NCBI GenBank assembly: GCA_038277395.1
Contig: CM076189.1
Coordinates: 78,171,421-78,235,420 of the forward strand
Direction of reading: 5' to 3'
DNA length: 64,000 nt
Source: Dryocosmus kuriphilus
Taxonomy: Eukaryota; Arthropoda; Insecta; Hymenoptera; Cynipidae
Shown: positions 39,500 through 53,889 of the stretch, piece after piece
Layout: the number at the start of each line of letters is the position of its first letter
Position numbering within the stretch: the first letter of the stretch is position 1
Notes under the pieces: model-generated
Databases searched by the model: none
Seen by the model: the letters and a program-made list of their open reading frames with translations, nothing else
What the model was told of the DNA's origin: nothing
Position numbers and translations under genes: made by a program

Positions 39500-41876
39500 G
39501 GTAAAGTAGGCGTGGTTATTCTGTGCTACAATTTTTGGTTTTGCAGGCGGCTGTGGAGGTGTGATTGAGGTGATGGCTGTAAAGAAGGTGAATTTAGTAA
39601 AAGGGTTGTACAGTAGAGTGGGGAAATGTTTTGTAATGTTAAATGGGTAGAAACGAAAGTTGAAAGTGAGAATTTAGAGGTTAGTTGCCGAGGTCGGGAA
39701 AATGAGGGAGAAGACAAGGAAGAAAGCATAGAGGAGAATATGACGTGAAATGAAAGAAGAAGAAAGCGGATGACGAAAGAGAGAGCATGGAGTGAAAGAA
39801 TGAAAGGGGACACGGTATGGATTGGAAAAGACAGGATGTGGGTAAACGTTAATGTGTGGATATGGGACGAGGATAAAAGAAAATTGGTGTGAAGTGTATA
39901 GGGCTGTACATGGTGAGGAGGGGAAGAAACAAAGGATAGTGGTAGAATGGAGGAAGTAATGGAAACAGTAGAGGGTGAAAGGAAAGAAGGAGGAAAGGGC
40001 GAAGCGACGGGGTTTCAAAAAATTAGGTAGGGGGCGCAAAAAAAAGCAGGAAGAAAGGAATGAATAAAGAAATGAAAGTAGCGTTCTGGAGTGTATCAGG
40101 GCTAATAAATAAGGGGGATTGGGAGGATTGGAGGAGGGTGAAAAGGAGGTTACTCAAGGGATGTATATGGAAGATGCAAGAGGCAAAGGAAAAGAAGGTA
40201 AAGGGAAGAAAGGAATGGGACGTGGTGTCAGAAGTAAGGAATGAATTGGTAGGTGAAGAGATAATAGAAATTGGAGATGGGGAAACAGATGGAGTAATGA
40301 CGAGAATGGTGAAGGTAGGAAGAATAAGCGTGAGGATAGTTTGCATCATTAGGAGAGGGGAGAAGAAGAAGGCTGACGTATGATTAGGAAATGGATGGCA
40401 AAAAAGGATGATTAATTGGTTTTGATAGGAGGCGATCTGAATGCTTGTACAGGGAAACACGGAGAGGAAATTTGGGATAAAGAGAGAGAGAATTTTAGGA
40501 CAAAATCGAAACATAAACAAGTGGACCAGGAGGGTAGGATTCTGCTGGAAATTCTGGGAGAAACAGGATCACACATGTGTAATGGGAACTCGGAGGGGGA
40601 TGAGGAAGGAGAGATTACATTTAAAGGAAAAGGAGAAACAGTAATAGATTACATTCTGGCAGAGGAAAGGATAAAGAGGCTGTTGGAAATAAGGGAAGTA
40701 AGGAACGAAATAGGGTCACAACAATTCCGGGTAATTGCAACGTTGAAAAAGAGGGGGAAGGGAGAAGGAGGGAGTAGCAGGGAAGAAAGCAAAAATGGGC
40801 AAGTGGGGAGTTGATCAAACAAGAGAATATACAGAAATATTGGAATAAGACTTTACAATGATTGAAGAGTAGGAAGGCGCGAATGCGATGTTGTGTAAGA
40901 TATATGAAAGGGTAGACAAGATAGTGGAAGAAATTAGGTCAAGTGAGGAGGAAAGAAGGGAAAGAAGAGCATGGTGGGACGTTTTATATATAGAGAGCAA
41001 AGAATGTATGAAGTTACCGTTATAGGATAGGGGAAGAGGAGAGATAGACAAAAATGAACATAATAAAGAAAAAAGGGAACAAGAGGAATTACTACATGTA
41101 AAAAGACAGGAGGAGAAGGTGAGGTACATGGAGGAGGTAGAGAAACCAATAAAGGAAGGAAGAGAATGTGAGGTGATCAATAGAGAGAGGTGTGGATGGA
41201 AAGGAATCAATGAAGAGATGAATATGGATGAATGGACGGTATAATTCAAGTAATTGCTAGCTGACGTGGATAGAAAAGTGAACAGGGAAGGCAGAAAGAG
41301 CATTGCGCGTGGAATGGAAGGGGGGAGTGACGTGACCAGATAGCAGGTGAACCAAACAATTGAGAAGTTAAAAGGAAACCAGGCGAAAGGAGAGGATGGG
41401 GTGGAGAATGAAGCGTTGAAGTTTGGAGGAAGAAGGATTCGAGAAGAGGTCTGGGAAGTATGTAGTAGAGTGTGGACAGGGGAAGGCTGGCCCAAGGAGT
41501 GGAGAACAGGTTTGGTGGTTCCGTTATTAAAGAAAAGTAGGGGTAAAAAGTGGAAGATAATAGAGGAATCACTCTTATGCCAGTAAAATATAAAATTTAC
41601 GCGTAGGTGCTTAGGAAGGGATTAGAGGAACAGGTAGAAGAGAAAGCAAGTATTCCACACAATCAAACAGGCTTGAGGAAGGGGAGGGGAACTGTGGGTA
41701 ACATTTTCGTTCTGAATTATCTAGTCAAGAGAGGAACCTGGCACAAAAAAAAAAGAAAGTTAGGTGCACTCTTCGTATATTTAAAGACAGCTTTCGACTC
41801 GTTGAATAGGAAGATTTTTTAGAAAGCAATGAAAGAAAGCGAGGTCGACGAAGAGTTGATTGAGAGTATAAAAGAG
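39500..41876 (+). pseudogene. LINE B, endonuclease and RT start, unit 2
   Basis: As unit 1. Near 41,730 two extra bases (AAGAGAGGAACC) alter the frame at the LVKR segment relative to the other units. Confidence 0.85.
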
Positions 41877-42433
41877 CCCGAGTCGAAATTTAGACCCTAC
41901 TTCGAATCTTTTCAAGCTACCTTGGTTAAAAGCTAGAGTAGTAAAGGAGGATCTAATGTATAGCAGCGATTTCAATGCAAAATAGACCCTACTTTGAAAA
42001 TAAAACCGGCTGAAAATTCCACTTTCTCCACGAAGAGCACCAAAGGAGGGTCTGTATTTAAACCTACTTTCATGCTTTAGACTCTACCCACAAGCAGAAT
42101 AACCAGGGACATAAATGGAATCAAATGTGAAATCTCACAATATCCTATTGGTTATTCCCGCAATATAATAATAATTATAATAATAATAATAATTGGGATA
42201 TCCCGCAATATCAATAGCTGTGCGGACTTTAAAAATCAAAAAATGTTAATGAGATCAGATTAATGTTTGGTCGAAAAATTTGTACTTTCCTACAGATTTG
42301 TTAACGAAAAAAAAAACATTTTTCGATTATTATTATTACTTAATCATTTATTATTTATATACTTAGACGCCACTACCTACAAACAACTACTTAAACGTAT
42401 ATTCGCATTTTTAACACTATTTAAAATCGAAAA

Positions 42434-42542
42434 ACGCTGCGGCGGGGTTCGAACCTAACTACGGCCTACATAACTTCCTAAAGTCTAACCGAACGCATCA
42501 CGTAATTCCTTATCAACTAAGCCTCTCGGCTAACGAACCGCC
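42434..42542 (-). ncRNA. tRNA-like Pol III locus, unit 2
   Basis: Same sequence as unit 1; the terminator-like run is five T. Confidence 0.5.
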
Positions 42543-42750
42543 TAAGTGTCTTTAACAAAATCAAAGGTATGACGTTTTCCTGTGTTGGGTGAAAGATTGA
42601 GTGAAGGATTCTAGTAATTCTTTTCGTTTCGAAATTTTTGCTGGTAGATGGATTTAAAAATTTGTACGTATTTTTTAATCTATGAACTGATCTTCTATAA
42701 AAAATATATTCCCAATAAACTAGGTCAAATTTAAATACTCATTATTAATT

Positions 42751-43505
42751 ACACAAAGCTTTGAAAGCAAGATACAATATTAATATAATCGATAAATAAA
42801 TAATTAAACATTAATTTGATTTATAATAATTTTCATTAATAATGTAATAATAAACATTAAAAATAAATACAATTTTTTTAAGAAACGCTTTTATTTAACA
42901 AATCAATAATTTAAATAACTCACTAAAATTAAAAAATAAATTATTAATTGTTAATAATATATAGTTTTATAATTCATCTTCACAGGGGTATAAGATCAAG
43001 GCTATAAAAGTAAAATATTACATCAATTTCACATTTGTGAAAATTTATTATAAAATTATATGCACACAGCACATTTCGGATTTTTATTTTTAATGAATAT
43101 TTATTACAATAAAAGCGTAGGGCTTATGTCTATAATCATTGGGAAGCCTCGCGCTTTTGTTGTAATAAATATGCATTCAAAATAAAAATCTGAAATGTGC
43201 TGTGTGCATATAATTTTATAATAAATTTTCACAATGTGAAATTGATGTAACATTTTACTTTTATAACATTGATCTTATATATTTGTGAAAATGGATTATA
43301 ACACTATAAATTATTAATAATTAATAATTTATTGTTTGCTTTTTATTGAGATATTTCAATTATTTATTTATTAAACAAAAGCGTTAAAAAAAATTTTCGT
43401 TTACTTTATTTTTGGTTTTTTTAATGTAAAATGTAATTAAAAAATTTTTTTATTCAAGTAATTTATTATTTAATTATTATTTACTTATTTATTATCTCTT
43501 TGTGT
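42751..43505. repeat. Fold-back palindrome, unit 2
   Basis: As unit 1, with ACACAAAG / CTTTGTGT ends. Several small differences from unit 1 are shared with unit 3 (for example CACAGGGGTATAAG). Confidence 0.8.
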
Positions 43506-43922
43506 GACATTCGTTCTAAACTCTGCAGGCTGCTATATGGGAAGTGTGTGATAGGTATACGCGTGCAACCTGAAAGTTGTTAACAATAAAGAAGACATTT
43601 GTTTATTAAAAAAGTGTAAATATTATTGCATATTCTTGTATTGTCATCGAACATGAGTCGATTGAAAAAAATAATTAGCTCTCTTCTATCTAGTCGGGAA
43701 GTGCCTCTAATCGCAAGATTTGAGGACAGACAGACATATATCACAAGGAAGTTAAATAAAAGCGTTTAAAAATAGTTTCATTTTCAATTTTGAAGTATTT
43801 CAATTACTGAAATCTTATTGATCTTAATCACCAAAATTAACACTTTACTTTAATAATTTCGAATATACTATATGTGAAACCTCGTAAAACGTCATTATTA
43901 GTCGTCATCTAACTGATGTATA

Positions 43923-45252
43923 CGAGGTGTGTCCGAAAACTATCCGACCTGCGTTCATATCTTCGCGCCAGGGTGCTCGAGCGGCCTCTGCGGGGTATGA
44001 GCGAAACCAGTAGTCCTTCACGAACTCCCTGAATGCCGAGGTTACCGGCCGGACGCCTTGAGTCGCGTGCAGCGTGTGTTCATATGCAACGTGCTTTTTC
44101 TCTTCGTCGCATTTGTGTACTGTTGAAAGTGAGAGAAAGAAGAGATCAACGAGTTTGCATCAAGTTTTGTTTCGATCTTGGCGTTGTACGGAGACTATTG
44201 AAATGATACAGAAGGCGTTTTGAGGACAAAAAGTATGGGCATAACACAGATAAAGGAGTGGTACAGGCGGTTTAAAAATGGCCCCATATCTGTTAACAGT
44301 GACACTCGTTCTGACTGACCTCTGCTGACAACAACACCGGAAAACATCGAGCGTGTGCGACTTGCGATTGAAGATGATTGTCGATTGACTGTTCGTGAAG
44401 TAGAAAATGATCTCGGAATACCGAAAAGTACTGTTTGGGAAATTTTGAACAAGATTTTGGGAATGACTCGCGTGTGTGCGAAATTCATTCCGAAATTGCT
44501 CACGACCGAGCAGAAAGACCTTCGCTCTGAAATCGCTCAGGACAGCTTGGAAATGGTCAGTGATGATGAAAATGTCCTTAAGAAGGTTATTACTGGAGAT
44601 AAATCATGGGTTTATGGTTACGATCCTGAAACTAAACAACAATCTTCACAGTGGAAGCGTCCAGACGAGCCACGGCCGAAAAAAGCACGTCCAAGTCGGA
44701 GCCATGTTAAGTCAATGCTGATTATTTTTTTCGATTGTGAGGGTATTGTGCACTACGAATTTGCTCCAAGGTATCAGACGATCAACAAAGAATATTACGT
44801 TGAAGTTCTGAAAAGATTGCGTGATGCCGCGAGAAGAAAACGACCGAGTTTCTAGTCAAGCGGTAACTGGCTTCTTCACCACGATAACGCGCCAGCGCAT
44901 TCATCGAACCTTGTGCAGCAATTTTTGGCGAAAAACAAGACTGTACAGCTTCGCTAGCCTCCGTAAAGTCCTGACATAGCTCCCTGCGACTTTCGTTTGT
45001 TCCCAAAATTGAAAATGGCGCTCAAAGAAAAACGATTCGATGACATCGAGACCAGTTAGAGTAATGCGACGCGCGAGCTACATGCCATTCCAAAATCTGC
45101 GTTCGAGGACTGCTTTAAGATGTGGAAGCACCGCTGGGAGCGTGTGGCTCAATCAAATGGGGACTACTTCGAAGGATGCCATGGCCCGGATAAAAAAAGA
45201 GCACCAACGCGGAGATATCAACGTAGATCGGATAGTTTCCGGACACACCTCG
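43923..45252 (+). mobile_element. mariner element, inactive, unit 2
   Basis: 1,330 bp, TA flanks at 43,921 and 45,253. Open frame 44,355-44,855; first catalytic block reads TGDKSWVYG and QQSSQW. The codon before LLHHDNAPAH is TGG, so the second catalytic block lacks unit 1's extra stop but is still separated by the TAG. Confidence 0.9.
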
Positions 45253-45720
45253 TATATACATTTCGGATTGCAAGAGTATGCAATCAGCATGCAATGGTAT
45301 TAGTCATCATTTTGACATAGCACAAACTACAAGCCATCGAAATTTTCAAGAATCGAATCCTAAGTCTCTAACCATAGCTGGCAGGTATTCGCTCTCTCAT
45401 TGTAGACTTTCTACATTTATTTTAGCGAACCATAATTTAACCATTCGTAGAGTTTTGGAAATAACTGACATGAAACGTCTTCGAGAATCTTTGACTATTT
45501 TCGAGTCTACTCGAGATACCAAATGTACACGCCCTGGGACCCTGCATTTTCCCCCACTCTCAAATGTGTGTCTTGAGTTCGACGACTGTAGGTTCAAATG
45601 GTTCAAAGTAGGGTCAAAAGAATGACGTGGAGTCAAAAGTTTGATTTCGGAGGAGTTATAGGTTGAAAGGAGTGTCTATAGGCATAATGCGTGAAAGTAG
45701 GGGTTGAATTTCGACTCGGG

Positions 45721-45863
45721 AGGTCTCTACGGAGACGAAGACACCTGCTAGTATCGGGAAACAGAAAGGGGTTGAGTTTTGGACAAGGAGGGGTCTCAGG
45801 CAAGGGTGCTCGCTAAGTACATTGTTACTCAGCATAATTTTGGCAGACCAGAAGAGAAAATGG
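45721..45863 (+). pseudogene. LINE B continuation up to the junction, unit 2
   Basis: Identical to 34,263-34,405 as far as I can see, including the junction. Confidence 0.8.
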
Positions 45864-45886
45864 AAACGTGTTAAGACTTGTCGAGC

Positions 45887-45966
45887 TTCTCGAACCTTCT
45901 AGAGTGTAGGTAGAGTGGGGGTTACTAGTCTATAAAAGCAGTATCAGATTACAGAGGCTTCAGTCT
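45887..45966 (+). promoter_or_regulatory. Promoter of the triplicated gene, unit 3
   Basis: Identical arrangement: boxes at 45,887-45,904, TATAAAAG at 45,931, initiator A at 45,962. Confidence 0.6.
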
Positions 45967-46010
45967 ATCTTCAAACATTGAGAGTGTAAAATATCCCGGA
46001 CGAGAATAAA

Positions 46011-46333
46011 ATGGATCTCAGCGTTATAAACAGAGTTTGCCGATTGGAAAATATTCTCCCAGTGACGTCACTGGCTGACCTTACAGTGAAGAAAAAATAT
46101 ACAGTCACAAAACTGATGAAAGTTCAAACAAAATATGGAACAAAATTCATGACCGAGTTGGACAACGAGATGTTGGTATATGGTATTTGCCGAACCGATT
46201 AAACAAAATTTTTGAAGATCCACAATACTTGGAAACATTTGAGAAGCTAGAAATTGCTGTCCAGAAGATGAAACTTTCCTTTTACTATTTTGGTGGTAAA
46301 TACAACATGTTCGAATTTCAATATGTTGATTGA
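46011..46333 (+). pseudogene. Small right-arm Polinton protein, frameshifted (copy 3)
   Basis: Same as copy 2. All three share the frameshift, so it predates the amplification (or is a tolerated feature). Confidence 0.65.
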
Positions 46334-47601
46334 TTAAATAAATTACAACATTTACTGATACATTCTCTGTGTACTTATTTCTTAATTTTAGTGTATAGAT
46401 AAGTTCAATTCAGTTCGCTTTGATTTTCATTATTCGTTTCTCAACGATGGATATCCAACACACATCGATGGGTTGAATTTCTTTCCATAATAACATCGAG
46501 GGAGTTTGGAACATCGATGGGTTGAAATTCCCAATATCTTAACTCTTTTTATCGTTAAATTACAGGTAAGTATTTTATTAAATTTACCTTTATACACTAT
46601 GCGTGTCGAAAAATTGCATGCGAGTGAAATCGAGCAAAGCTGGATGTGTGGCATCGTATATGTATGTAAATAAAGAAGTGTGTGAGTGTTTGTGTGTGTA
46701 ATCTATGCGTGTCGGTAAATTGCATCATTGTGCGTGTTCCACCAGGCTCATGCTTGTCTAAACCTGTTTAGTGATGTCATGACGAGGGGAAAGGGCGGGT
46801 GGGAGGGAAAGCGGAAGGCGGTGAGAGGAAGCTGATAGAGAGTGAGAGGGATAGAATATTCGAGAAGTAAATTATAATACATAAAATAAATAGTAATAAG
46901 GAATGTATTCTGACACACACTACAGGGAAAAGTGATTGATTTTTCTTCATCATTGTTTTTCAGTATCGGATTATTTTGAGATTTTCGAGTTTTGACTCAG
47001 CAGTATTGAATTTTACAAGAGGAAAAAGTGATTGCATTTCTTGAGCACAATTGTTGTTTTTCAATATCTGATTATTTTGAGATTTTAAATTATTACACCA
47101 TCTTGCGTAATGTGACGAGACTCTCCCTTTACCCATGCGTTCCTTCTCACACCCATAATGAGGTCAGTGTTGGAGAGAGAGGGGGAAAGCGTGTTCAGAC
47201 CTGCCGAAAGAAATGGAGACGAATTCTCGAGCCTTTAAACTTCTACGATCAATGACATCACAATAATGGGGTCAGCGCTAGAGAGAGGGGGAAAACACGT
47301 TTGAACCTGCATCCCATTGAATCTATGCTCTTATATTTTAGTATACAAAGCAATGGAGTATGAAAGAGGGAGAGAATTTTCGAGAAGTAAATTCCAATAC
47401 ATAACCTTAATAGCAATAAGGAATGTGGCGTTCACACAAAGCTTGTAGTGGTGCTGCATATGGTAAATACCTACCTCAACATTCCTACTTTACCGATACT
47501 GCCGATAACGGACATTGGTGCCATCTATCGGCGAGAAAAGAACTTTGTCTTCGTGGAACCCTACCTTACCGACTCAGGGTAACACCGACTGTTGATACTT
47601 A

Positions 47602-47698
47602 GCGCGGACATGTACCACTGAGGGAGTAGTGGCGCCATCTGTCGGCGAGAGCGCGAAGCTTGTCGTGGGTGACCCCGAACTCTCTTAGCTATACTACT
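47602..47698 (-). repeat. Polinton right terminal repeat, copy 3 (unit 3), followed by CTTGTA
   Basis: As copy 2 with one private change (TCTTAGCT); CTTGTA at 47,699-47,704. Confidence 0.95.
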
Positions 47699-49283
47699 CT
47701 TGTACCCATTCTCTCCTTAAATTTGCGCCCTGTAATAGAACTTAATTAAAGACTGAAATTTTGTAAGACGTATATAAGAATTAAATGTGTTTTTGACATA
47801 AATCCATTTATTTCCAGTATACGTCTTATAAGACCTCATTATTTTGTTTCGACCGGGTTTCGACGTTCAACCCGGAACAAGCCGGCCTAGGTGGCAACCC
47901 TTAAAACTGAATGAAATATTTATTAATTCTTTATACTATTATTTTATAACATAATAAACAATATATAAATATAAGTTATAATTATAAATTATAAATTATA
48001 AGAATATTTTTCCAGAACCGACTTTATCAAACAATCTTTGGTTTTTGAATATCCTCTTAGAAAAAAATTAATCACTAAATAATTAAATGTATTAAAAGTA
48101 CTCTGAAAATCAAAAGGATTTCCTTGCGTATTTAAATTTGTTCTTCTTGTATGTAATATACGTATTATACAGCCCTAAGTAAAGTCTAACCCTAGATAGT
48201 ATGAAAATATAAAACTAAGAGACGAGGGAATTTTATTTCCTGGATAGGTATGCATTTTAAACCAAAATAGCCTCTACCTGAGTTAGCGCGACAAGACATT
48301 TGGCCATGATAAAAAATAAGAAATTCAGAACCTTTTTAATATATATGCAGAACAGCTAAAGATATTTTAATACACCGTAATATTTTTTTAATAATAATTA
48401 AACTATTTCGTTTAGAATTAATACTTTTGTTGAAAATATATCTATTTTGGATTGAAACTTTCTTTCTTTGGAGATGAGCTTTTTTTCTGAAGATTTATAA
48501 TATTTTTGTTGGAATTTAATTCCTTTATAGACTCTTTAGAATTCAATTACTGTTGGTTCAAAATTAACCCCTTTTGCTCCAAATTTAGCTGTTCCATTTT
48601 TGACTGAGATTTCATCCTTTTTAATTAAAAGCCTATCTACTTCTTTTAGGTCCATGATTTTGCTAAAAGTAAATTTTTTTTGGTTGAAAGATAATATTTT
48701 TTGGAAGGAAATTCAAGTCTTCTATTGAAATTTTTTTTTGCTTGAATATTCAACTATATTTTTGGTTTAGTAGAAGACTACTAGTTTAATAGTCTAAAAC
48801 TACTAACTAATACTTGTGGCATATTCATTTATTTAATATATCTTACAATTACTTACAAAAATTAGATGGAATTGGAAAACTTAATAAAGAGAAAAAGTTG
48901 ATAAATAAACGCAATTGTGAAAATTTTTTATCTTCATTGAAACAATGAGAAGACAGTATTTTGAAACTGACAGATACGCCAAGTCACCTCCACAAAAACA
49001 ACAAGCTTTCAAGCTACTGCTTCAAAACAAAAAAATGAAAAAAATAAAATCATAATTATGTACACAAAATCTCTTAAAATGAGTTTGTGATTTTGTAAAC
49101 ATTCAATTATAAAAATGTTGAAAAATACCACTTCGTTAATACCATTTTTACAGATGGTCTTTTCAAAAGTTTAACAAAATTTTGTTTGCTGAAAGTATGG
49201 CTTTCCTTTTAATATAAGTGTTGCAAATTCTACACTGAAATTAAAAGAACACGTATTTCACCATTTGAACAGAACAAATTTCT

Positions 49284-50749
49284 TTAGCTTTTACAATCTT
49301 TTGAATATGACCTGAGATTCCTCAAACGTTGACATAATTTCCTCTTAAAATCGAGTTTCTTGCGAACAGTCATGTGCATTGAAAATTTTCTGAAACACAT
49401 CATCTCAGTTTTATTCACATTCGCCGTTAATTCTTTCTCTCTTAAATACTCTTCAAATATTCTCATCATTAAACTCATGCCTCTTTCATCATCTGCTACT
49501 AACGCTATGTCCTCGGCACATGCTGGCGAACATAGCCGTTTCCCTGCTACGTTCCCTCTTTTCCTTTCCTTGCCAGTTTTTTTTTCTCTAAATCTGCCGA
49601 AAGAGTACTGAACAGTAGCGGGCTCAGCGAACATCCCTGCCTCAGACCCCTTTCCGTCCAAAACTCCTCTCCCTTCTTTTTTCCTATCCTTACCTTCATC
49701 CTAGTTTCTACAAAAATTTATTTTATCCTCTCTACCAGACTTTCTTCTATTCCTCTTTGTTTCAAGGCCTTCCAAAGCACCCTTTTATTGGCTGAGTCAA
49801 GCGCTGCTTTCAAGTCTACAACTATTGCGACCAGTTTCCCTTTCTTCTGACCTAGTTTCCTTTTGCCTAAATAGTTGAGCTCGTATATATTGTCTGTTGT
49901 CCCCATCCACTTCCTAAAACCTGTTTGGTTGTGTGGTATGGTCTCTTTCTCTTCGATCTGTCTTTCCAATCCTTTGATAATCCCCTCTGCGTAAACTTTG
50001 TATCCTACTGACATGAATGTGACATCTCTGTAGTCCTGCACATTTTCTCCCTCTCCTTTCTTACTCAGTGGCACTACCAACCCAGTCCTCCACTCTTCCG
50101 GCCATCCTTCTCCTTTCCATACCTTATTACAAATCGTCCACATATCTTCTCTCACCCTTTCCCCACCATTTTTCAGTGCTTCGTTCTCTATGCCGTCTTT
50201 CCCTGTTGCCTTATATCCTTTCAACCTTGCGATTAAATTTATTTGTCTCCTCTCTACTAATCTTGTTTACTCCGTCCTCTTCCCCTGCAACTACCTTCCT
50301 CCCTTCTCCCTGCACCCTATTTGTCACACCTCCTAGCAATCCCTTAAAATATTCTGTCCACTCTTTCATTCCTATTTCCTCGTTTATACCTTTCCTTCCT
50401 GCCCTTTCCCTATTTATCACTTCCCATTACCTCCCTGCATTTGCCGCTCTCTCAACCTCTTTTACGTACCTTTCTTTCTCCTTTTGCTTCTTTTCGCTCA
50501 ACATTCTCTCATGCCCTCTTTTCCTCCTGTTGTAATCTTCTTTCTTCATTTCCCCAATCCTCTATTTTCTCACACATTCTTTCATATTCACTTTAATTAC
50601 TCTGCATTCCTAATCCCACCACCTTCTCTTACCTTCTTCTGCTTCGTTTAGGGGTCTCACCTCATTCCTAATCTTTTCAACAAACACTTTAAGTTTTTCT
50701 ATCATCTTATCTATTCCTTCTTCTTTCATTTCTCCGCAACTTGCTTAAA
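49284..50749 (-). pseudogene. LINE A, RT part, unit 3
   Basis: As unit 1 but with two further single-run expansions. One is in a T-run near 49,580 (breaking the frame before EKKTGKERK) and one in GATTAAATTTATTTG near 50,236 (splitting the 233-codon frame). Confidence 0.85.
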
Positions 50750-50959
50750 AGATTATAGTTTTATTAGACGTATTAAAAATTTTGAAATAGATTCTCAATT
50801 AACGAAAAATAAAAATACTGACTGATACAAATAAAAAATTTACAGATATCCGAGATTACAATTATAAATTAATTTTTAATTTATCTAAAAATAATTTTAA
50901 ATTACAAAAATTAAACATTTAATCATAAAATAGATAGTCTTCCGTTTCCCGCACCGAAA

Positions 50960-53333
50960 GGTAAAGTAGGCGTGGTTATTCTGTGCTACAATTTTTGGTT
51001 TTGCAGGCGGCTGTGGAGGTGTGATTGAGGTGATGGCTGTAAAGAAGGTGAATTTAGTAAAAGGGTTGTACAGTAGAGTGGGGAAATGTTTTGTAATGTT
51101 AAATGGGTAGAAACGAAAGTTGAAAGTGAGAATTTAGAGGTTAGTTGCCGAGGTCGGGAAAATGAGGGAGAAGACAAGGAAGAAAGCATAGAGGAGAATA
51201 TGACGTGAAATGAAAGAAGAAGAAAGCGGATGACGAAAGAGAGAGCATGGAGTGAAAGAATGAAAGGGGACACGGTATGGATTGGAAAAGACAGGATGTG
51301 GGTAAACGTTAATGTGTGGATATGGGACGAGGATAAAAGAAAATTGGTGTGAAGTGTATAGGGCTGTACATGGTGAGGAGGGGAAGAAACAAAGGATAGT
51401 GGTAGAATGGAGGAAGTAATGGAAACAGTAGAGGGTGAAAGGAAAGAAGGAGGAAAGGGCGAAGCGACGGGGTTTCAAAAAATTAGGTAGGGGGCGCAAA
51501 AAAAAGCAGGAAGAAAGGAATGAATAAAGAAATGAAAGTAGCGTTCTGGAGTGTATCAGGGCTAATAAATAAGGGGGATTGGGAGGATTGGAGGAGGGTG
51601 AAAAGGAGGTTACTCAAGGGATGTATATGGAAGATGCAAGAGGCAAAGGAAAAGAAGGTAAAGGGAAGAAAGGAATGGGACGTGGTGTCAGAAGTAAGGA
51701 ATGAATTGGTAGGTGAAGAGATAATAGAAATTGGAGATGGGGAAACAGATGGAGTAATGACGAGAATGGTGAAGGTAGGAAGAATAAGCGTGAGGATAGT
51801 TTGCATCATTAGGAGAGGGGAGAAGAAGAAGGCTGACGTATGATTAGGAAATGGATGGCAAAAAAGGATGATTAATTGGTTTTGATAGGAGGCGATCTGA
51901 ATGCTTGTACAGGGAAACACGGAGAGGAAATTTGGGATAAAGAGAGAGAGAATTTTAGGACAAAATCGAAACATAAACAAGTGGACCAGGAGGGTAGGAT
52001 TCTGCTGGAAATTCTGGGAGAAACAGGATCACACATGTGTAATGGGAACTCGGAGGGGGATGAGGAAGGAGAGATTACATTTAAAGGAAAAGGAGAAACA
52101 GTAATAGATTACATTCTGGCAGAGGAAAGGATAAAGAGGCTGTTGGAAATAAGGGAAGTAAGGAACGAAATAGGGTCACAACAATTCCGGGTAATTGCAA
52201 CGTTGAAAAAGAGGGGGAAGGGAGAAGGAGGGAGTAGCAGGGAAGAAAGCAAAAATGGGCAAGTGGGGAGTTGATCAAACAAGAGAATATACAGAAATAT
52301 TGGAATAAGACTTTACAATGATTGAAGAGTAGGAAGGCGCGAATGCGATGTTGTGTAAGATATATGAAAGGGTAGACAAGATAGTGGAAGAAATTAGGTC
52401 AAGTGAGGAGGAAAGAAGGGAAAGAAGAGCATGGTGGGACGTTTTATATATAGAGAGCAAAGAATGTATGAAGTTACCGTTATAGGATAGGGGAAGAGGA
52501 GAGATAGACAAAAATGAACATAATAAAGAAAAAAGGGAACAAGAGGAATTACTACATGTAAAAAGACAGGAGGAGAAGGTGAGGTACATGGAGGAGGTAG
52601 AGAAACCAATAAAGGAAGGAAGAGAATGTGAGGTGATCAATAGAGAGAGGTGTGGATGGAAAGGAATCAATGAAGAGATGAATATGGATGAATGGACGGT
52701 ATAATTCAAGTAATTGCTAGCTGACGTGGATAGAAAAGTGAACAGGGAAGGCAGAAAGAGCATTGCGCGTGGAATGGAAGGGGGGAGTGACGTGACCAGA
52801 TAGCAGGTGAACCAAACAATTGAGAAGTTAAAAGGAAACCAGGCGAAAGGAGAGGATGGGGTGGAGAATGAAGCGTTGAAGTTTGGAGGAAGAAGGATTC
52901 GAGAAGAGGTCTGGGAAGTATGTAGTAGAGTGTGGACAGGGGAAGGCTGGCCCAAGGAGTGGAGAACAGGTTTGGTGGTTCCGTTATTAAAGAAAAGTAG
53001 GGGTAAAAAGTGGAAGATAATAGAGGAATCACTCTTATGCCAGTAAAATATAAAATTTACGCGTAGGTGCTTAGGAAGGGATTAGAGGAACAGGTAGAAG
53101 AGAAAGCAAGTATTCCACACAATCAAACAGGCTTGAGGAAGGGGAGGGGAACTGTGGGTAACATTTTCGTTCTGAATTATCTAGTCAAGAGGAACCTGGC
53201 ACAAAAAAAAAGAAAGTTAGGTGCACTCTTCGTATATTTAAAGACAGCTTTCGACTCGTTGAATAGGAAGATTTTTTAGAAAGCAATGAAAGAAAGCGAG
53301 GTCGACGAAGAGTTGATTGAGAGTATAAAAGAG
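50960..53333 (+). pseudogene. LINE B, endonuclease and RT start, unit 3
   Basis: As unit 2 in most variable positions. The A-run near 53,205 is shorter, keeping LVKRNLAQKKRKLGALFVYLK open to 53,279. Confidence 0.85.
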
Positions 53334-53889
53334 CCCGAGTCGAAATTTAGACCCTACTTCGAATCTTTTCAAGCTACCTTGGTTAAAAGCTAGAGTAGTA
53401 AAGGAGGATCTAATGTATAGCAGCGATTTCAATGCAAAATAGACCCTACTTTGAAAATAAAACCGGCTGAAAATTCCACTTTCTCCACGAAGAGCACCAA
53501 AGGAGGGTCTGTATTTAAACCTACTTTCATGCTTTAGACTCTACCCACAAGCAGAATAACCAGGGACATAAATGGAATCAAATGTGAAATCTCACAATAT
53601 CCTATTGGTTATTCCCGCAATATAATAATAATTATAATAATAATAATAATTGGGATATCCCGCAATATCAATAGCTGTGCGGACTTTAAAAATCAAAAAA
53701 TGTTAATGAGATCAGATTAATGTTTGGTCGAAAAATTTGTACTTTCCTACAGATTTGTTAACGAAAAAAAAACATTTTTCGATTATTATTATTACTTAAT
53801 CATTTATTATTTATATACTTAGACGCCACTACCTACAAACAACTACTTAAACGTATATTCGCATTTTTAACACTATTTAAAATCGAAAA

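Larger units (their letters stand above)
41877..45720. mobile_element. TIR element, unit 2
   Basis: 3,844 bp, perfect CCCGAGTCGAAATT ends and AG flanks. Contains the tRNA-like locus (42,439-42,542, minus, five-T run), the fold-back (42,751-43,505) and a mariner. Confidence 0.75.
34406..45863. repeat. Tandem triplication, unit 2 (11,458 bp)
   Basis: Same content and order as unit 1. Private differences include GCATGGGAG near 35,160 and ACAGACATCCGAGACTAC near 39,385. Its left end matches unit 3 and its right end matches unit 1. Confidence 0.95.
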
